Shown one piece after another: positions 52,766-61,374 of a DNA stretch of 64,000 bases (positions within the stretch are counted from its first letter, which is position 1; each line of letters starts with the position of its first letter). A model generated the notes under the pieces. It was not told the DNA's origin, searched no databases, and was given only the letters and a program-made list of their open reading frames with translations. The DNA comes from Streptomyces avermitilis MA-4680 = NBRC 14893 (GTDB lineage: Bacteria > Actinomycetota > Actinomycetes > Streptomycetales > Streptomycetaceae). The position numbers and the translations under genes were made by a program. The DNA lies in NCBI RefSeq assembly GCF_000009765.2, contig NC_003155.5:8432001-8496000 (forward strand), written 5' to 3'.

Positions 52766-53494
52766 TTACGCGGGCTGCTGCGCCGCGGCGATGCGCTCGC
52801 CCCGCAGCGCCTCGTACCACCGGTCGTCGATCGGCGGCAGCGCGTTCACATCGAGGGCCAGCTTCAGCAGCAGGTCCGCGATCAGCGGGTTGCGGGCGAG
52901 CACGGGACCGTGCATGTACGTACCGAAGACCGTGTCGTTGTACGCGCCCTCCGTGCCGTCACCCGTGCCGTTGCCCTTGCCGAGCCGCACCTGGGCCAAG
53001 GGGCGGGCGGAGGGGCCGAGGTGCGTGACGCCCTGGTGGTTCTCGAAGCCGGTCAGCTGGGGCAGGCCGAGGCGCGGGTCGATGTCCCCGAGGACGTCGC
53101 CGACGCACCGCTCGCCCTCGCCGCGCGTGGACACCACGTCGAGCAGGCCGAGGCCCGGCTCGCGCTGGCCGAGGTCGTTGATGAACTCGTGGCCGAGGAT
53201 CTGGTAGCCGGCGCACACCGAGAAGACGATCGCGCCGTTGCCCACCGCGCGGTGCAGACCGCCGTCACGGCGCAGCCGCTCGGCCGCGAGCCGCTGCGGA
53301 CGGTCCTCGCCGCCGCCGATCAGGTAGATGTCGCCGGAGGTGGGGATCGGCTGGTCGCTGCGCACGTCGAGGCGGGCCACGTCGAGGCCGCGCTGGCGGG
53401 CCCGGCGCTCCACGACGAGCGCGTTGCCCTGGTCGCCGTAGGTGCTCAGCAGGTCCGGGTAGATCCACACCAGCCGCAGTTGGTTGTCTGTCAT
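52766..53494 (-). CDS. gatD: Lipid II isoglutaminyl synthase, glutaminase subunit
   Basis: Start ATG 53494 (MTDNQLRLVWIYPDLLSTYG) gives 242 residues. This class I glutamine amidotransferase has nucleophile Cys94 in FSVCAGYQILG and His in GTYMHGPVLARNP. GatD releases ammonia from glutamine for MurT, which amidates the D-Glu of lipid II to D-isoglutamine, a modification needed for cross-linking and lysozyme resistance. Its start lies within the last codons of... the region just before the murT stop: the murT stop is at 53517, 22 bp upstream. Confidence 0.94.
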   Translation of the reverse strand: MTDNQLRLVWIYPDLLSTYGDQGNALVVERRARQRGLDVARLDVRSDQPIPTSGDIYLIGGGEDRPQRLAAERLRRDGGLHRAVGNGAIVFSVCAGYQILGHEFINDLGQREPGLGLLDVVSTRGEGERCVGDVLGDIDPRLGLPQLTGFENHQGVTHLGPSARPLAQVRLGKGNGTGDGTEGAYNDTVFGTYMHGPVLARNPLIADLLLKLALDVNALPPIDDRWYEALRGERIAAAQQPA

Positions 53495-53516
53495 CGGTCG
53501 TCCTCGTCCTCTGGGG

Positions 53517-54755
53517 TCAGTTGCCGACACGGCGCCGCAGGTCCTGGAAGGCGGTGTAGTTCGCGATGACCTCGATGCGGCCCGGCGGGGCCTGCTGGAC
53601 GCACTGGTCGAGGTTCTCGCAGACCTGGAAGGACTGGTTGGCGACCTCCAGACGCACGGCCAGGTCCAGCTTGCGGTCTCCGATGACGAAGATCGGGTGG
53701 CCGGTCAGCCGTGTGTAGTCGACGTCCCACAGCCAGGAGGTGTCGGTGCCGTCGGCGCCGCGCGCGTTCACCGACAGGATCACCGGGGTCGGCGGCGGGT
53801 CGATCAGCGAGAACGTCTCCAGCCAGCCCGCCGGGTTCTTGGCGAGCAGCAGGCGCAGGTCGCGCTGCATGAACTGGACGACGTCATAGCGCCCGGCCAC
53901 CGCCTGGACCGCGTACATGCGCTCCAGGGCGACCTGCGGGGGCACGCCGAAGACGGCGGCGACGGCGGCCGAGGAGGCGGCGTTCGCCTTGTTGGCGCGG
54001 CCCGGCAGCTGGAGGTGGATCGGCCAGGCGGAGCCGTGCGGGTCGAGGACGTGGTCGCCGGACAGCGCCCAGCTGGGCGTCGGCCGGCGGAAACCGCACT
54101 CGCCGCAGAACCAGTCGTCGCCGGGGCGCTGCATCACACCGCCGCAGGACGGGCAGGACCAGGCGTCGTCCTTCCACATCTGGCCGGCTGCGACCCAGAT
54201 CACATTGGCGGAGGACGACGCGGCCCACACGACCAGCGGGTCGTCCGCGTTGGCGATGACGACGGCCTTGGAACCGGCCAGGCCCTCACGCCAGTGCTCG
54301 GCGAGCATCCGGGTCTCGGCGGCGCGGTCGAGCTGGTCACGCGAGAGGTTGAGCAGCGCGATGCACTTCGGGTCCGTGTCCCGGGCCACACCGGCGAGGT
54401 ACTTCTCGTCGACCTCGATCACCGCGTACTTGGCGTCCGAGCCGCCCGCGAGCGCCGAGGTGATGCCGGCCGGCATGTTGGCGCCGAGCGCGTTGGACAC
54501 GACCGGGCCCGCGGCGCGCAGCGCCTCCGCGATCAGCCGGGTCGTGGTGGTCTTGCCGTTGGTGGCCGACACCAGGATCACGTCCAGGTGCTGGGCGAGC
54601 CGGGCGAGGAGGTCGGGGTCGAGCTTGAGTGCCACCCGGCCGCCGATCACCGATCCGCTCCCGCGTCCCGCGGCCCTCGATGCCGCCGCGACCGCCTTGC
54701 CCGCCGTCACGGCCAGCTTGGCCCGCGGCGTCAGCGGGTCCGAGTTGCCTGCCAT
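53517..54755 (-). CDS. murT: Lipid II isoglutaminyl synthase, Mur-ligase subunit
   Basis: This 412-residue Mur-ligase-like protein has the ATP loop SATNGKTTT at 63-71 and a four-Cys zinc ribbon (Cys201, Cys204, Cys217, Cys220) inserted in the central domain, the hallmark of MurT. The C-terminal DUF1727 region (WLWDVDYTRLTG) contacts GatD. MurT activates the D-Glu carboxylate of lipid II and receives ammonia from GatD, whose gene is 22 bp downstream. The pair is divergent from def. Confidence 0.95.
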   Translation of the reverse strand: MAGNSDPLTPRAKLAVTAGKAVAAASRAAGRGSGSVIGGRVALKLDPDLLARLAQHLDVILVSATNGKTTTTRLIAEALRAAGPVVSNALGANMPAGITSALAGGSDAKYAVIEVDEKYLAGVARDTDPKCIALLNLSRDQLDRAAETRMLAEHWREGLAGSKAVVIANADDPLVVWAASSSANVIWVAAGQMWKDDAWSCPSCGGVMQRPGDDWFCGECGFRRPTPSWALSGDHVLDPHGSAWPIHLQLPGRANKANAASSAAVAAVFGVPPQVALERMYAVQAVAGRYDVVQFMQRDLRLLLAKNPAGWLETFSLIDPPPTPVILSVNARGADGTDTSWLWDVDYTRLTGHPIFVIGDRKLDLAVRLEVANQSFQVCENLDQCVQQAPPGRIEVIANYTAFQDLRRRVGN

Positions 54756-54897
54756 CAGTTCTCGATCCTCCTTGCGTACAGCGCCGCGCCCTGTCCCGGC
54801 AACGTGTGGGCCTCAGCCTATCGAGATCCACTCACCGGCCCGAATCGCGGCACCACCCCGGTGCCCGCGCGACATTGAGGACCGTACCCTTGCCGCC

Positions 54898-55458
54898 ATG
54901 CGACACGGCTCCATCCCGGGCACCCGAGGGCACGTCAGACCCCTCGCTCTGCTCGGCGACCCCGTCCTGCACGCACCGTGCGAGGAGGTGACCGACCACG
55001 GCCCCGAACTGGCCCGCCTCGTCGAGGACATGTTCGCCACGATGTACGCGGCGAACGGGGTGGGCCTCGCCGCGAACCAGATCGGCGTGCCGCTACGGGT
55101 CTTCGTCTACGACTGTCCCGACGACGAGGATGTCCGTCATGTCGGACATGTGGTGAATCCGCGTCTGATCGAGGCGGACGGTGTGGTGTTGCGGGGGCCG
55201 GAGGGCTGTCTGTCGCTGCCTGGCCTGGAGGCGGGCACCGAGCGGTACGACCGTGCCGTCGTCGAGGGCTTCACGACGGACGGCGAGCCGGTGCGGGTGC
55301 TCGGGACGGGGTGGTTCGCCCGGTGCCTGCAACACGAGTGCGATCACCTCGACGGCGGGGTGTATGTGGACCGGGTCTCCGGCTGGCGACACCGAAGGGT
55401 GATGCGACAGGCGGCACGGGCCCCGTGGAATCGCCAAAGAGCCCCGGAGCCCCGCTAG
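54898..55458 (+). CDS. def: Peptide deformylase
   Basis: Def removes the formyl group from nascent proteins. Start ATG 54898 (MRHGSIPGTRGHVRPLALLG) gives 186 residues. All three metal-site motifs are intact: GVGLAANQ at 54-61, EGCLS at 102-106 with Cys104 as ligand, and HECDH at 146-150. The C-terminal 25 residues are basic. It is divergent from murT (142 bp) and convergent with the TetR gene. No fmt gene is adjacent, so this may be one of several deformylases. Confidence 0.94.
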   Translation: MRHGSIPGTRGHVRPLALLGDPVLHAPCEEVTDHGPELARLVEDMFATMYAANGVGLAANQIGVPLRVFVYDCPDDEDVRHVGHVVNPRLIEADGVVLRGPEGCLSLPGLEAGTERYDRAVVEGFTTDGEPVRVLGTGWFARCLQHECDHLDGGVYVDRVSGWRHRRVMRQAARAPWNRQRAPEPR

Positions 55459-55473
55459 GGGTGCGAGACCAAC

Positions 55474-55583
55474 CATGGACGACCGGAACCCGGGATCGGC
55501 CAGGGGCGACCAGAACCCGGGACCAGCCACGGACCACCGGGAAACCCGGGACCAGCCACGACGCCCCGAACCCGGGAGGCGGC
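55474..55583. repeat. Short direct repeats between def and the TetR gene
   Basis: The word AACCCGGGAYCRGCCA occurs at about 20-45-bp intervals (AACCCGGGATCGGCCAGG, AACCCGGGACCAGCCACG twice as imperfect copies, and a final AACCCGGGAGG). The embedded CCCGGG palindrome could make small hairpins. It lies between convergent genes and may function as terminator. Confidence 0.65.
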
Positions 55584-55585
55584 TC

Positions 55586-56233
55586 TCAGAACCCAGGGCC
55601 GCCGATCTTGTCGCCCGCCGCGGCGAGCCGTCCCCACAGCAGGTCGGCCAGACTCCGCACCAACTCGGCCCGCGAGCACGGCCGTTCGCCCAGCCACCAG
55701 TCGCCCGCCGCATGCATCATGCCGACGATCCCGTGCCCCCACACCCGCGCGAGCTGCTGGCTGCCGGGCCCGAGGTCGAGCCGTTCCTCGATGACCTGTG
55801 CCAGTTCCTCGCCCATGCGCCGCAGCACGGGAACGGAGTTCTTGCCCGTGTCGAAGCCCTGGTCGCTCTGCGAGCCGCCCTCCGACGGGTGCATCAGGAA
55901 CCGGTACACCTGCGGCCGTGCCTCGATCGCGGCGAGGTAGGTGTCGAGTGTGGACTCGACGCGCTCCCTGCGTTCCGCGGGTGCGTCGAGCGCGGCCCGC
56001 AGCGAGTCGAGCAGGGCGTCGGTGTGGCGCTTGGCGAGGGCGGCGTACAGGCCGCTCTTGTCGCCGAAGTGGCGGTAGAGGATCGGCTTGGTGATGCCGG
56101 CCTCCGCGGCGATGGCGTTCATCGAGGCCCCGGGGCCGTCGCGGAGCACCACTCTGTCGGCGGCCTCCAGCAGCTCGCGCCGACGGCGATCGGCGGACCG
56201 CTGTTGATCGGTCCGCTGCTGCGTGGTGTCCAT
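55586..56233 (-). CDS. TetR-family transcriptional regulator
   Basis: ATG 56233 (MDTTQQRTDQQRSADRRR) follows GGGGAGAG; an earlier start at 56284 lacks a site. The 215-residue protein has an HTH at about 20-65 (MNAIAAEAGITKPILYRHFGDKSGLY) and a C-terminal ligand domain with TetR_C-like helices (PEARPQVYRFLM, GHGIVGMMHAAGDWWL). It is divergent from the acyl-CoA dehydrogenase gene, so it probably represses fatty-acid or related catabolism, with an acyl-CoA as possible ligand. Two inverted repeats lie in the spacer. Confidence 0.9.
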   Translation of the reverse strand: MDTTQQRTDQQRSADRRRRELLEAADRVVLRDGPGASMNAIAAEAGITKPILYRHFGDKSGLYAALAKRHTDALLDSLRAALDAPAERRERVESTLDTYLAAIEARPQVYRFLMHPSEGGSQSDQGFDTGKNSVPVLRRMGEELAQVIEERLDLGPGSQQLARVWGHGIVGMMHAAGDWWLGERPCSRAELVRSLADLLWGRLAAAGDKIGGPGF

Positions 56234-56342
56234 GAGCCTCTCCCCACCCGTGCTGTTTTCGGTGACGCCTGCGCAAACTAACACCCACAGGCCTGCTCGT
56301 ATCGAACGGGCTGCCGAAGGAGGCCCGGGAGTTGACTTTCCC

Positions 56343-56354
56343 TACTGGTCAGTA
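56343..56354. promoter_or_regulatory. Candidate TetR operator
   Basis: TACTG-GT-CAGTA (56343-56354) is a 12-bp inverted repeat in the 171-bp spacer between the TetR and acyl-CoA dehydrogenase genes, about 50 bp before the latter's ATG. Confidence 0.55.
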
Positions 56355-56364
56355 ACAGACTCTG

Positions 56365-56379
56365 GTTACCGCAAGTAAC
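56365..56379. promoter_or_regulatory. Second inverted repeat near the acyl-CoA dehydrogenase promoter
   Basis: GTTAC (56365-56369) and GTAAC (56375-56379) flank CGCAA, 25 bp before the ATG. It may be a second half of the operator or a promoter-proximal site. Confidence 0.45.
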
Positions 56380-56404
56380 ACCTTAATGCAGCGCTGGAGG
56401 GGAC

Positions 56405-57634
56405 ATGGCCGAGTTCACCATGGAGCTCAACGACGAACAGAAGGAGGTCAGGGACTGGCTGCACGGCTTCGCCGCCGATGTGATCCGCCCCGCGGCCGCC
56501 GAATGGGACGAGCGTGAAGAGACGCCGTGGCCGGTCATCCAGGAGGCCGCGAAGGTCGGCATCTACTCCCTGGACTTCTACGCCCAGCAGTACTTCGACC
56601 CCACCGGCCTCGGCATACCCATGGCGATGGAGGAGCTGTTCTGGGGCGACGCGGGCATCGCCCTGTCCATCGTCGGCACCGGCCTCGCCGCCGTGGGCGT
56701 CCTCGCCAACGGCACCGAGGAGCAGATCGGCACCTGGATCCCCCAGATGTACGGCGATGCCAACGATGTCAAGGTCGCGGCGTTCTGCTCCTCCGAGCCC
56801 GACGCCGGCTCCGACGTGTCTTCGATGCGCACCCGTGCCGTGTACGACGAGGCCAAGGACGAGTGGGTCCTCAACGGCACGAAGACCTGGGCGACCAACG
56901 GCGGCATCGCCAATGTCCACGTCGTGGTCGCGGTCGTCGACTCGGAGCTGGGCTCCAAGGGCCACGCCTCCTTCATCGTCCCGCCGAACACGCCGGGCCT
57001 GTCCCAGGGGCAGAAGTTCAAGAAGCACGGCATCCGCGCCTCGCACACCGCCGAGGTCGTCCTGGAGAACGCGCGGATTCCCGGTTCCTGCCTGCTCGGC
57101 GGCAAGGAGAAGCTGGACGAGCGTCTGGCCCGGGCCCGCGAGCGGGCCAGGGCGGGGGGCGGCGAGCGCGTGAAGAACGCCGCGATGGCCACGTTCGAGG
57201 CGTCCCGCCCGGCGGTCGGCGCCATGGCGGTGGGCACGGCCCGGGCCGCGTACGAGGAGGCCCTGGAGTACGCGAAGACGCGCGAGCAGTTCGGCCGGCC
57301 GATCATCGACAACCAGGGTGTCGCCTTCCAGCTGGCCGACATGCGTACGTCCATCGACGCGGCGCGGCTGCTGGTGTGGCGGGCCTCCTGGATGGCGGTC
57401 AACGGCAAGCCGTTCACCGCGGCCGAGGGGTCCATGTCGAAGCTGTTCGCCAGCGAGACCGCGAAGAAGGTGACCGCCCAGGCGGTCCAGATCCTCGGTG
57501 GCAACGGTTTCACCCGGGAGTACCCGGTGGAGCGGATGCACCGGGATGCCGCGATTTATACAATCTTCGAGGGGACGAGCGAGATCCAGCGGCTGGTGAT
57601 CGCCCGCACCCTGTCGGGGATGCCGATCCGTTAG
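56405..57634 (+). CDS. Acyl-CoA dehydrogenase
   Basis: This 409-residue FAD enzyme oxidises acyl-CoA at the alpha-beta position. ATG 56405 follows GGAGGGG. The FAD/substrate signature AAFCSSEPDAGSD and the C-terminal catalytic region (YTIFEGTSEIQRLVIAR, catalytic Glu in FEGTSE) are intact. LAGFT-type motifs and QILGGNGFTREYPVERMHRD match the family. It is probably controlled by the divergent TetR gene. Chain-length specificity is unknown. Confidence 0.94.
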   Translation: MAEFTMELNDEQKEVRDWLHGFAADVIRPAAAEWDEREETPWPVIQEAAKVGIYSLDFYAQQYFDPTGLGIPMAMEELFWGDAGIALSIVGTGLAAVGVLANGTEEQIGTWIPQMYGDANDVKVAAFCSSEPDAGSDVSSMRTRAVYDEAKDEWVLNGTKTWATNGGIANVHVVVAVVDSELGSKGHASFIVPPNTPGLSQGQKFKKHGIRASHTAEVVLENARIPGSCLLGGKEKLDERLARARERARAGGGERVKNAAMATFEASRPAVGAMAVGTARAAYEEALEYAKTREQFGRPIIDNQGVAFQLADMRTSIDAARLLVWRASWMAVNGKPFTAAEGSMSKLFASETAKKVTAQAVQILGGNGFTREYPVERMHRDAAIYTIFEGTSEIQRLVIARTLSGMPIR

Positions 57635-57670
57635 TACGCCGCCTGGCGGGGCGCCGCGGTCGGCGGTATC

Positions 57671-58198
57671 TCAGTGGTGCTTCAGCCTCAGCGGTGTGAG
57701 CTGCTGGATGTCGTATCTCGCCCGCAGTTCCTCGATCGCCGCGTGGTCCGGCGGGCCGCCGCTGCCCAGGATCTCCAGGAGTTCGTCGAAGTACCGTTCG
57801 TGGTCCGGTGGCGGGGACGCCTGGAAGAACATCTTCGCCGGGGTGTCGGTGGGGTTCGCGAAGGCGTGCGGGCAGCCGGGCGGTACGACGATGACCGTGC
57901 CGGGAGTGGCCCGTACCACCCGGGTGCCCGAACGGGACTCCCAGTGCTTCCAGTTGTCGGGCGTGCGGACCCGCGGCTCGAAGGCGAGCACGTCCAGCTC
58001 GCCTTCGAGCACGTAGAACAGCTCCTCGCTGCGGGTGTGCACATGCGCGCCCACGTCGAAGCCGGGCGGTACGACCACCTCGAAGCTCGACGCCATCCGT
58101 GAGTGCGTGCCGGTCACCTTGAACGTCACGTGCTGGGCGGGCGTCCGGACGACGCGGCCGTGCCCCGGCGGCACGAGGAGTCCTTCGGTGGCCGTCAT
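57671..58198 (-). CDS. Cupin quinone-forming monooxygenase (MomA-type)
   Basis: ATG 58198 (MTATEGLLVPPGHGRVVRTP) gives 175 residues; the open frame beyond is antisense-like. A single cupin has GAHVHTRSEELFYVLEGELDV (metal His-His-Glu) and PPGCPHAFAN (second His). Position as third gene of rppA-P450-cupin, 8 bp after the P450, is that of MomA/SCO1208-type enzymes that oxidise 1,3,6,8-tetrahydroxynaphthalene to flaviolin. That activity is inferred from context and family. Confidence 0.88.
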   Translation of the reverse strand: MTATEGLLVPPGHGRVVRTPAQHVTFKVTGTHSRMASSFEVVVPPGFDVGAHVHTRSEELFYVLEGELDVLAFEPRVRTPDNWKHWESRSGTRVVRATPGTVIVVPPGCPHAFANPTDTPAKMFFQASPPPDHERYFDELLEILGSGGPPDHAAIEELRARYDIQQLTPLRLKHH

Positions 58199-58206
58199 GA
58201 GCCCGC

Positions 58207-59421
58207 TCACCAGGTCACGGGCAGGGCTTCGGGCCCGCGGATCAACGCACCCTTCTTGAAGGGCACCAGGCCCGGCGGGACCGCGAGCCGCAGCCCCGGC
58301 ACCCGGTCGAGCAGCGCCTCGACCAGCAGCTCGGACTCCAGCCGGGCCAGCATCCCGCCCACGCAGTAATGCGGTCCGAAGCCGAACGACACATGCGGGT
58401 TCGGGCTGCGCGTGAGGTCGATCCGTTCGGGATCCGGGAAGACGTCCGGGTCGCGGTTGGCGGCCAGGTACGACACGTACACCGTGTCGCCCTCCCGGAT
58501 GCGTACGCCCCGGATCTCGATGTCCTCCGTCGCGATCCGCGAGAGGCCGACCGCGTTGCGGTGCGGGATGTAGCGCAGCAGCTCGTCGATGCCCTGCGGA
58601 CGGATCTTCGGCTCGGCGCGCAGCCGTTCCGCGAGGTCGGGGCGGGTCAGCAGGATGTAGAACAGCTGCCCGCTGTTGTTGGTGACCGCCTCGCCGCCGA
58701 TCTGGATGAGCACGGCGAGCCCGACGGCCTCGTCGAGGGTGATCTCGCCGCTGCCCACGGCGGCGCCGAGCAGCGAAGTGACATCCTCGCCCGTGCTGCC
58801 GCGCCGCTCGCCGATGAGCCGCTCGAAATGCGCGCCCATGTCGTTCCTGGCCTTCTCGCTGACCTCGGCGCCGTGCGCGGAGGACAGGATCAGCTGGGTC
58901 CAGGTGTGCATGCTGTGCCGGTCGGCGGCCGGCACGCCCATCAGCTCGCAGACGACCGCGATCGGGAAGGGGCTCAGGACCGTCTCGACGAGGTCGGCGG
59001 GCGGCCCGCCCCGGAGCAGCTCGTCGATCAGCTCGTCGAGCATCCGGCGGGACTTCTCCCGCACCCGCTCCACCCCGCGCGCCGTGAAGGCGGCCGCCAC
59101 CGAGCGGCGCAGCCGGGTGTGGTCGGGCGGGTCGAGGAACCCGACCGCGCCCGCCGTGGGAATGAAGTGCGGGGCGAGCCGGGTGACCTGCCGCCCCATG
59201 ACCGCCGCGCGGCTGAACCGGGGGTCGTTGGCGACCATGCGTACGTCGTCGTAGCGGGTCACCAGCCACGCCCAGCCCTCGCCGTTGGGCAGCTGGATCC
59301 GGCTGACCGGACCCTCGCTCATCAGCTGGGACAGCACCGGGTCGAACTCCACGCCCGTCAGGTTGAGCGCGGGCCAGTGGCGGACGGGCGGCAGGGCCTC
59401 GGTGATCGTTTTCTCGGTCAT
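58207..59421 (-). CDS. Cytochrome P450, CYP158A-like (flaviolin coupling)
   Basis: This 404-residue P450 has the haem-binding region FGFGPHYCVGGMLARLESELL (cysteine at about 353), ExxR in DELLRYIPHR, and in the I-helix LIQIGGEAVTNNSGQ where GGEA replaces AGxDT. This pattern is that of CYP158A2, which couples flaviolin to biflaviolin and triflaviolin pigments. It lies 4 bp downstream of rppA and 8 bp upstream of the cupin. ATG 59421 is used. The substrate is inferred from these partners. Confidence 0.93.
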   Translation of the reverse strand: MTEKTITEALPPVRHWPALNLTGVEFDPVLSQLMSEGPVSRIQLPNGEGWAWLVTRYDDVRMVANDPRFSRAAVMGRQVTRLAPHFIPTAGAVGFLDPPDHTRLRRSVAAAFTARGVERVREKSRRMLDELIDELLRGGPPADLVETVLSPFPIAVVCELMGVPAADRHSMHTWTQLILSSAHGAEVSEKARNDMGAHFERLIGERRGSTGEDVTSLLGAAVGSGEITLDEAVGLAVLIQIGGEAVTNNSGQLFYILLTRPDLAERLRAEPKIRPQGIDELLRYIPHRNAVGLSRIATEDIEIRGVRIREGDTVYVSYLAANRDPDVFPDPERIDLTRSPNPHVSFGFGPHYCVGGMLARLESELLVEALLDRVPGLRLAVPPGLVPFKKGALIRGPEALPVTW

Positions 59422-59425
59422 CTCT

Positions 59426-60484
59426 CTACGCCTCGTCGGTGCGGTGCCAGCGGCCCAGCGACATCTCGGCGGTGATGCCGGGCCCGAAGCCGGCGAGCAT
59501 GCCGCGCGCCGCGTGCTCGGCGCCGCCCTCGTCGAAGAGCCGGCGCAGCGCGTCCAGGACGACGGCGCTCGCGATGTTGCCGTACTCGGTGAGCGTGGCC
59601 CGGCTGAACCGGAAGGCCTCCGGCGGCACTCGCAGGAACTTGCTCAGGTCGTCCAGGATGCGCGGACCGCCCGCGTGGATGATGTAGAAGTCCAGGTCGG
59701 AGGCGTCCCAGCCGTGCTGGCTCGCCAGCTCCTGGAGTGCCGGAGCGAGCGGCTCCATCGTGCCAGGCACCCGCTTGTCCAGCAGGAAGTGGAAGCCGGT
59801 GGCGCGGACGTCGTAACTGATCCACTCGTCGGTCTTGGGGATCAGGTACGACGCGTTGCGCTCCAGCGTGATGCCGGTGCCGCCCTTGCCGCGGACGGCC
59901 GCGGCGGCGATGCCGTCGCCGAACAGCCCGTTCGACAGGAGTGAGCCGACGCCCAGGTCGGTGGGCTGGTAGCACAGGGAGCAGAACTCGCAGGCCACGA
60001 TGAGCGCGTTGGCCTGGGGGTAGGCCGTGCAGAAGTCGTGTGCCCGGTTGATCGCCGAGCCGCCCGCGGCACAGCCCAGCTGGGCTATGGGTATCTGCCG
60101 GGTGTCGGAGCTGAAGTCCATCGAGTTGATCAGGTAGGCCGTCAGCGAGGGCATCATGAACCCCGTGCACGACACGTAGATGATCACGTCGATGTCGGTG
60201 GTGAGCAGCTCGGCCTCGTCCAGCGCCCGCTGCACCACCGCGGGGACACGGGCCTTGGCCTCGGCCTCGTAGACGTGGTTGCGCTCCTCGAAGCCAGGAT
60301 GCTTCAGCGTCTCCTCGATCGGCTGCACGATGTGCCGGGTGTGGACCCCCGTGTTCTCGATCAGCCGCAGCGCGAGCGGGAGTTGGGGGTGATCGGGGTG
60401 TCGGGAGCGCGCCAGTTCGAGCGTCTCCTCCATTGTGATCACGTGTTCCGGGACAGAGACCGCGGGTTTGCACAGCGTCGCCAT
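59426..60484 (-). CDS. rppA: 1,3,6,8-tetrahydroxynaphthalene synthase (type III polyketide synthase)
   Basis: RppA condenses five malonyl-CoA into 1,3,6,8-tetrahydroxynaphthalene. ATG 60484 (MATLCKPAVSVPEHVITMEE) gives 352 residues; the longer frame has no homology. The triad is Cys138 in QLGCAAGGSAIN, His270 in YIIHAGGPRIL and Asn303 in TEYGNIASAV. The TGFMMPSL and GSLLSNGLFGDG segments are typical. It is first in an operon with the P450 and cupin, giving flaviolin-type pigments or melanin-like polymers. Confidence 0.95.
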   Translation of the reverse strand: MATLCKPAVSVPEHVITMEETLELARSRHPDHPQLPLALRLIENTGVHTRHIVQPIEETLKHPGFEERNHVYEAEAKARVPAVVQRALDEAELLTTDIDVIIYVSCTGFMMPSLTAYLINSMDFSSDTRQIPIAQLGCAAGGSAINRAHDFCTAYPQANALIVACEFCSLCYQPTDLGVGSLLSNGLFGDGIAAAAVRGKGGTGITLERNASYLIPKTDEWISYDVRATGFHFLLDKRVPGTMEPLAPALQELASQHGWDASDLDFYIIHAGGPRILDDLSKFLRVPPEAFRFSRATLTEYGNIASAVVLDALRRLFDEGGAEHAARGMLAGFGPGITAEMSLGRWHRTDEA

Positions 60485-60684
60485 GGAGGACCTTCTTTCG
60501 CCTTCCGGAGGACTCTTCGTCCCCCGGGGGAAGTGGGGCTCACCCACGATCACCCGGGGGAGCGTGGATATCCCGTCGGACTACTCCGTTCCAGCGAGTG
60601 ACAGTGCGTGACCCCCGCCCGTGACCAGCACATGAGACGCTGGTGGGAGGGCAACAGAGCAGCGAAGCCGAAGGAGTGGCGGCG

Positions 60685-61359
60685 ATGGCGCGGACAGCAA
60701 GGGAACTGCTGGAGACGACCACCGGAAGACTCGCCCCCGACCCCCATGCCAACCGGCTGCTGCCGCTGATCGCCCGGGGTGCCGCCCGGCGCACCACACT
60801 CGCGGCGCTCGCCCTCGAACAGCGCCATGTGATCGCGGCGGACCGCCAGGCGTTCCTGCATCTGGCACAGCGGTCGGTGAACGAACCGGAGTGCGCCGCG
60901 TTCTTCGACATTCTCACGGAGAGTGAGGATCTGGCCGGGGACCGGCTCGCGGCGTACGCCGCCGCCTGCGGGGTGGACGAGGCGTGGACCGCCGCGTACG
61001 AGCCCCTCGCGGACTGCCAGACCTATCCGGCGTACGTCGCCTGGCTCGCGCTGAACGGCTCGCCGGCCGACGTGGTGCTCGCGCTGAGCGCCAACTTCGC
61101 CACGTGGGGCGGCTACTGCGCGACGATCGCCGAAGCCCTGCGCCGCCACTACGGCTTCGACGACGCGGCCTGCGGCTTCTTCGACCTCTTCGCCGAGCCC
61201 GCGCCGGAGCTGGAACAGAAGGCGCAGGCCGCCGTGCAGGCAGGCCTGGACTACGGGCTGGTCGACGAGGACGAGGCCCAGCGCTACGGGCGGCTGCTCC
61301 AGGGCTACGAGGCGAGGTTCTGGCACGCCCTGTGGGAGCTGGACCAGCGCACGGCCTGA
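60685..61359 (+). CDS. TenA/PqqC-superfamily (haem-oxygenase-like fold) protein
   Basis: ATG 60685 lies 8 bp after AAGGAG; an upstream start at 60643 lacks one. The 224-residue all-helical protein has PLADCQTYPAYVAWLALNGSPADVVLAL and LSANFATWGGYCATIAEALRRHYG, with a cysteine in the TenA-like position, and a C-terminal ARFWHALWELDQ. True thiaminase catalytic residues cannot all be assigned. It is divergent from rppA across 200 bp and could serve thiamin salvage or an oxidation in pigment formation; neither is proven. Confidence 0.75.
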   Translation: MARTARELLETTTGRLAPDPHANRLLPLIARGAARRTTLAALALEQRHVIAADRQAFLHLAQRSVNEPECAAFFDILTESEDLAGDRLAAYAAACGVDEAWTAAYEPLADCQTYPAYVAWLALNGSPADVVLALSANFATWGGYCATIAEALRRHYGFDDAACGFFDLFAEPAPELEQKAQAAVQAGLDYGLVDEDEAQRYGRLLQGYEARFWHALWELDQRTA

Positions 61360-61374
61360 GGGGCCGCCCGTACG

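Noticed and set aside
60485-60684. Possible TPP riboswitch before the TenA-like gene
   Set aside because: No CTGAGA or other TPP aptamer blocks are present. The spacer is only 200 bp and shared with rppA.
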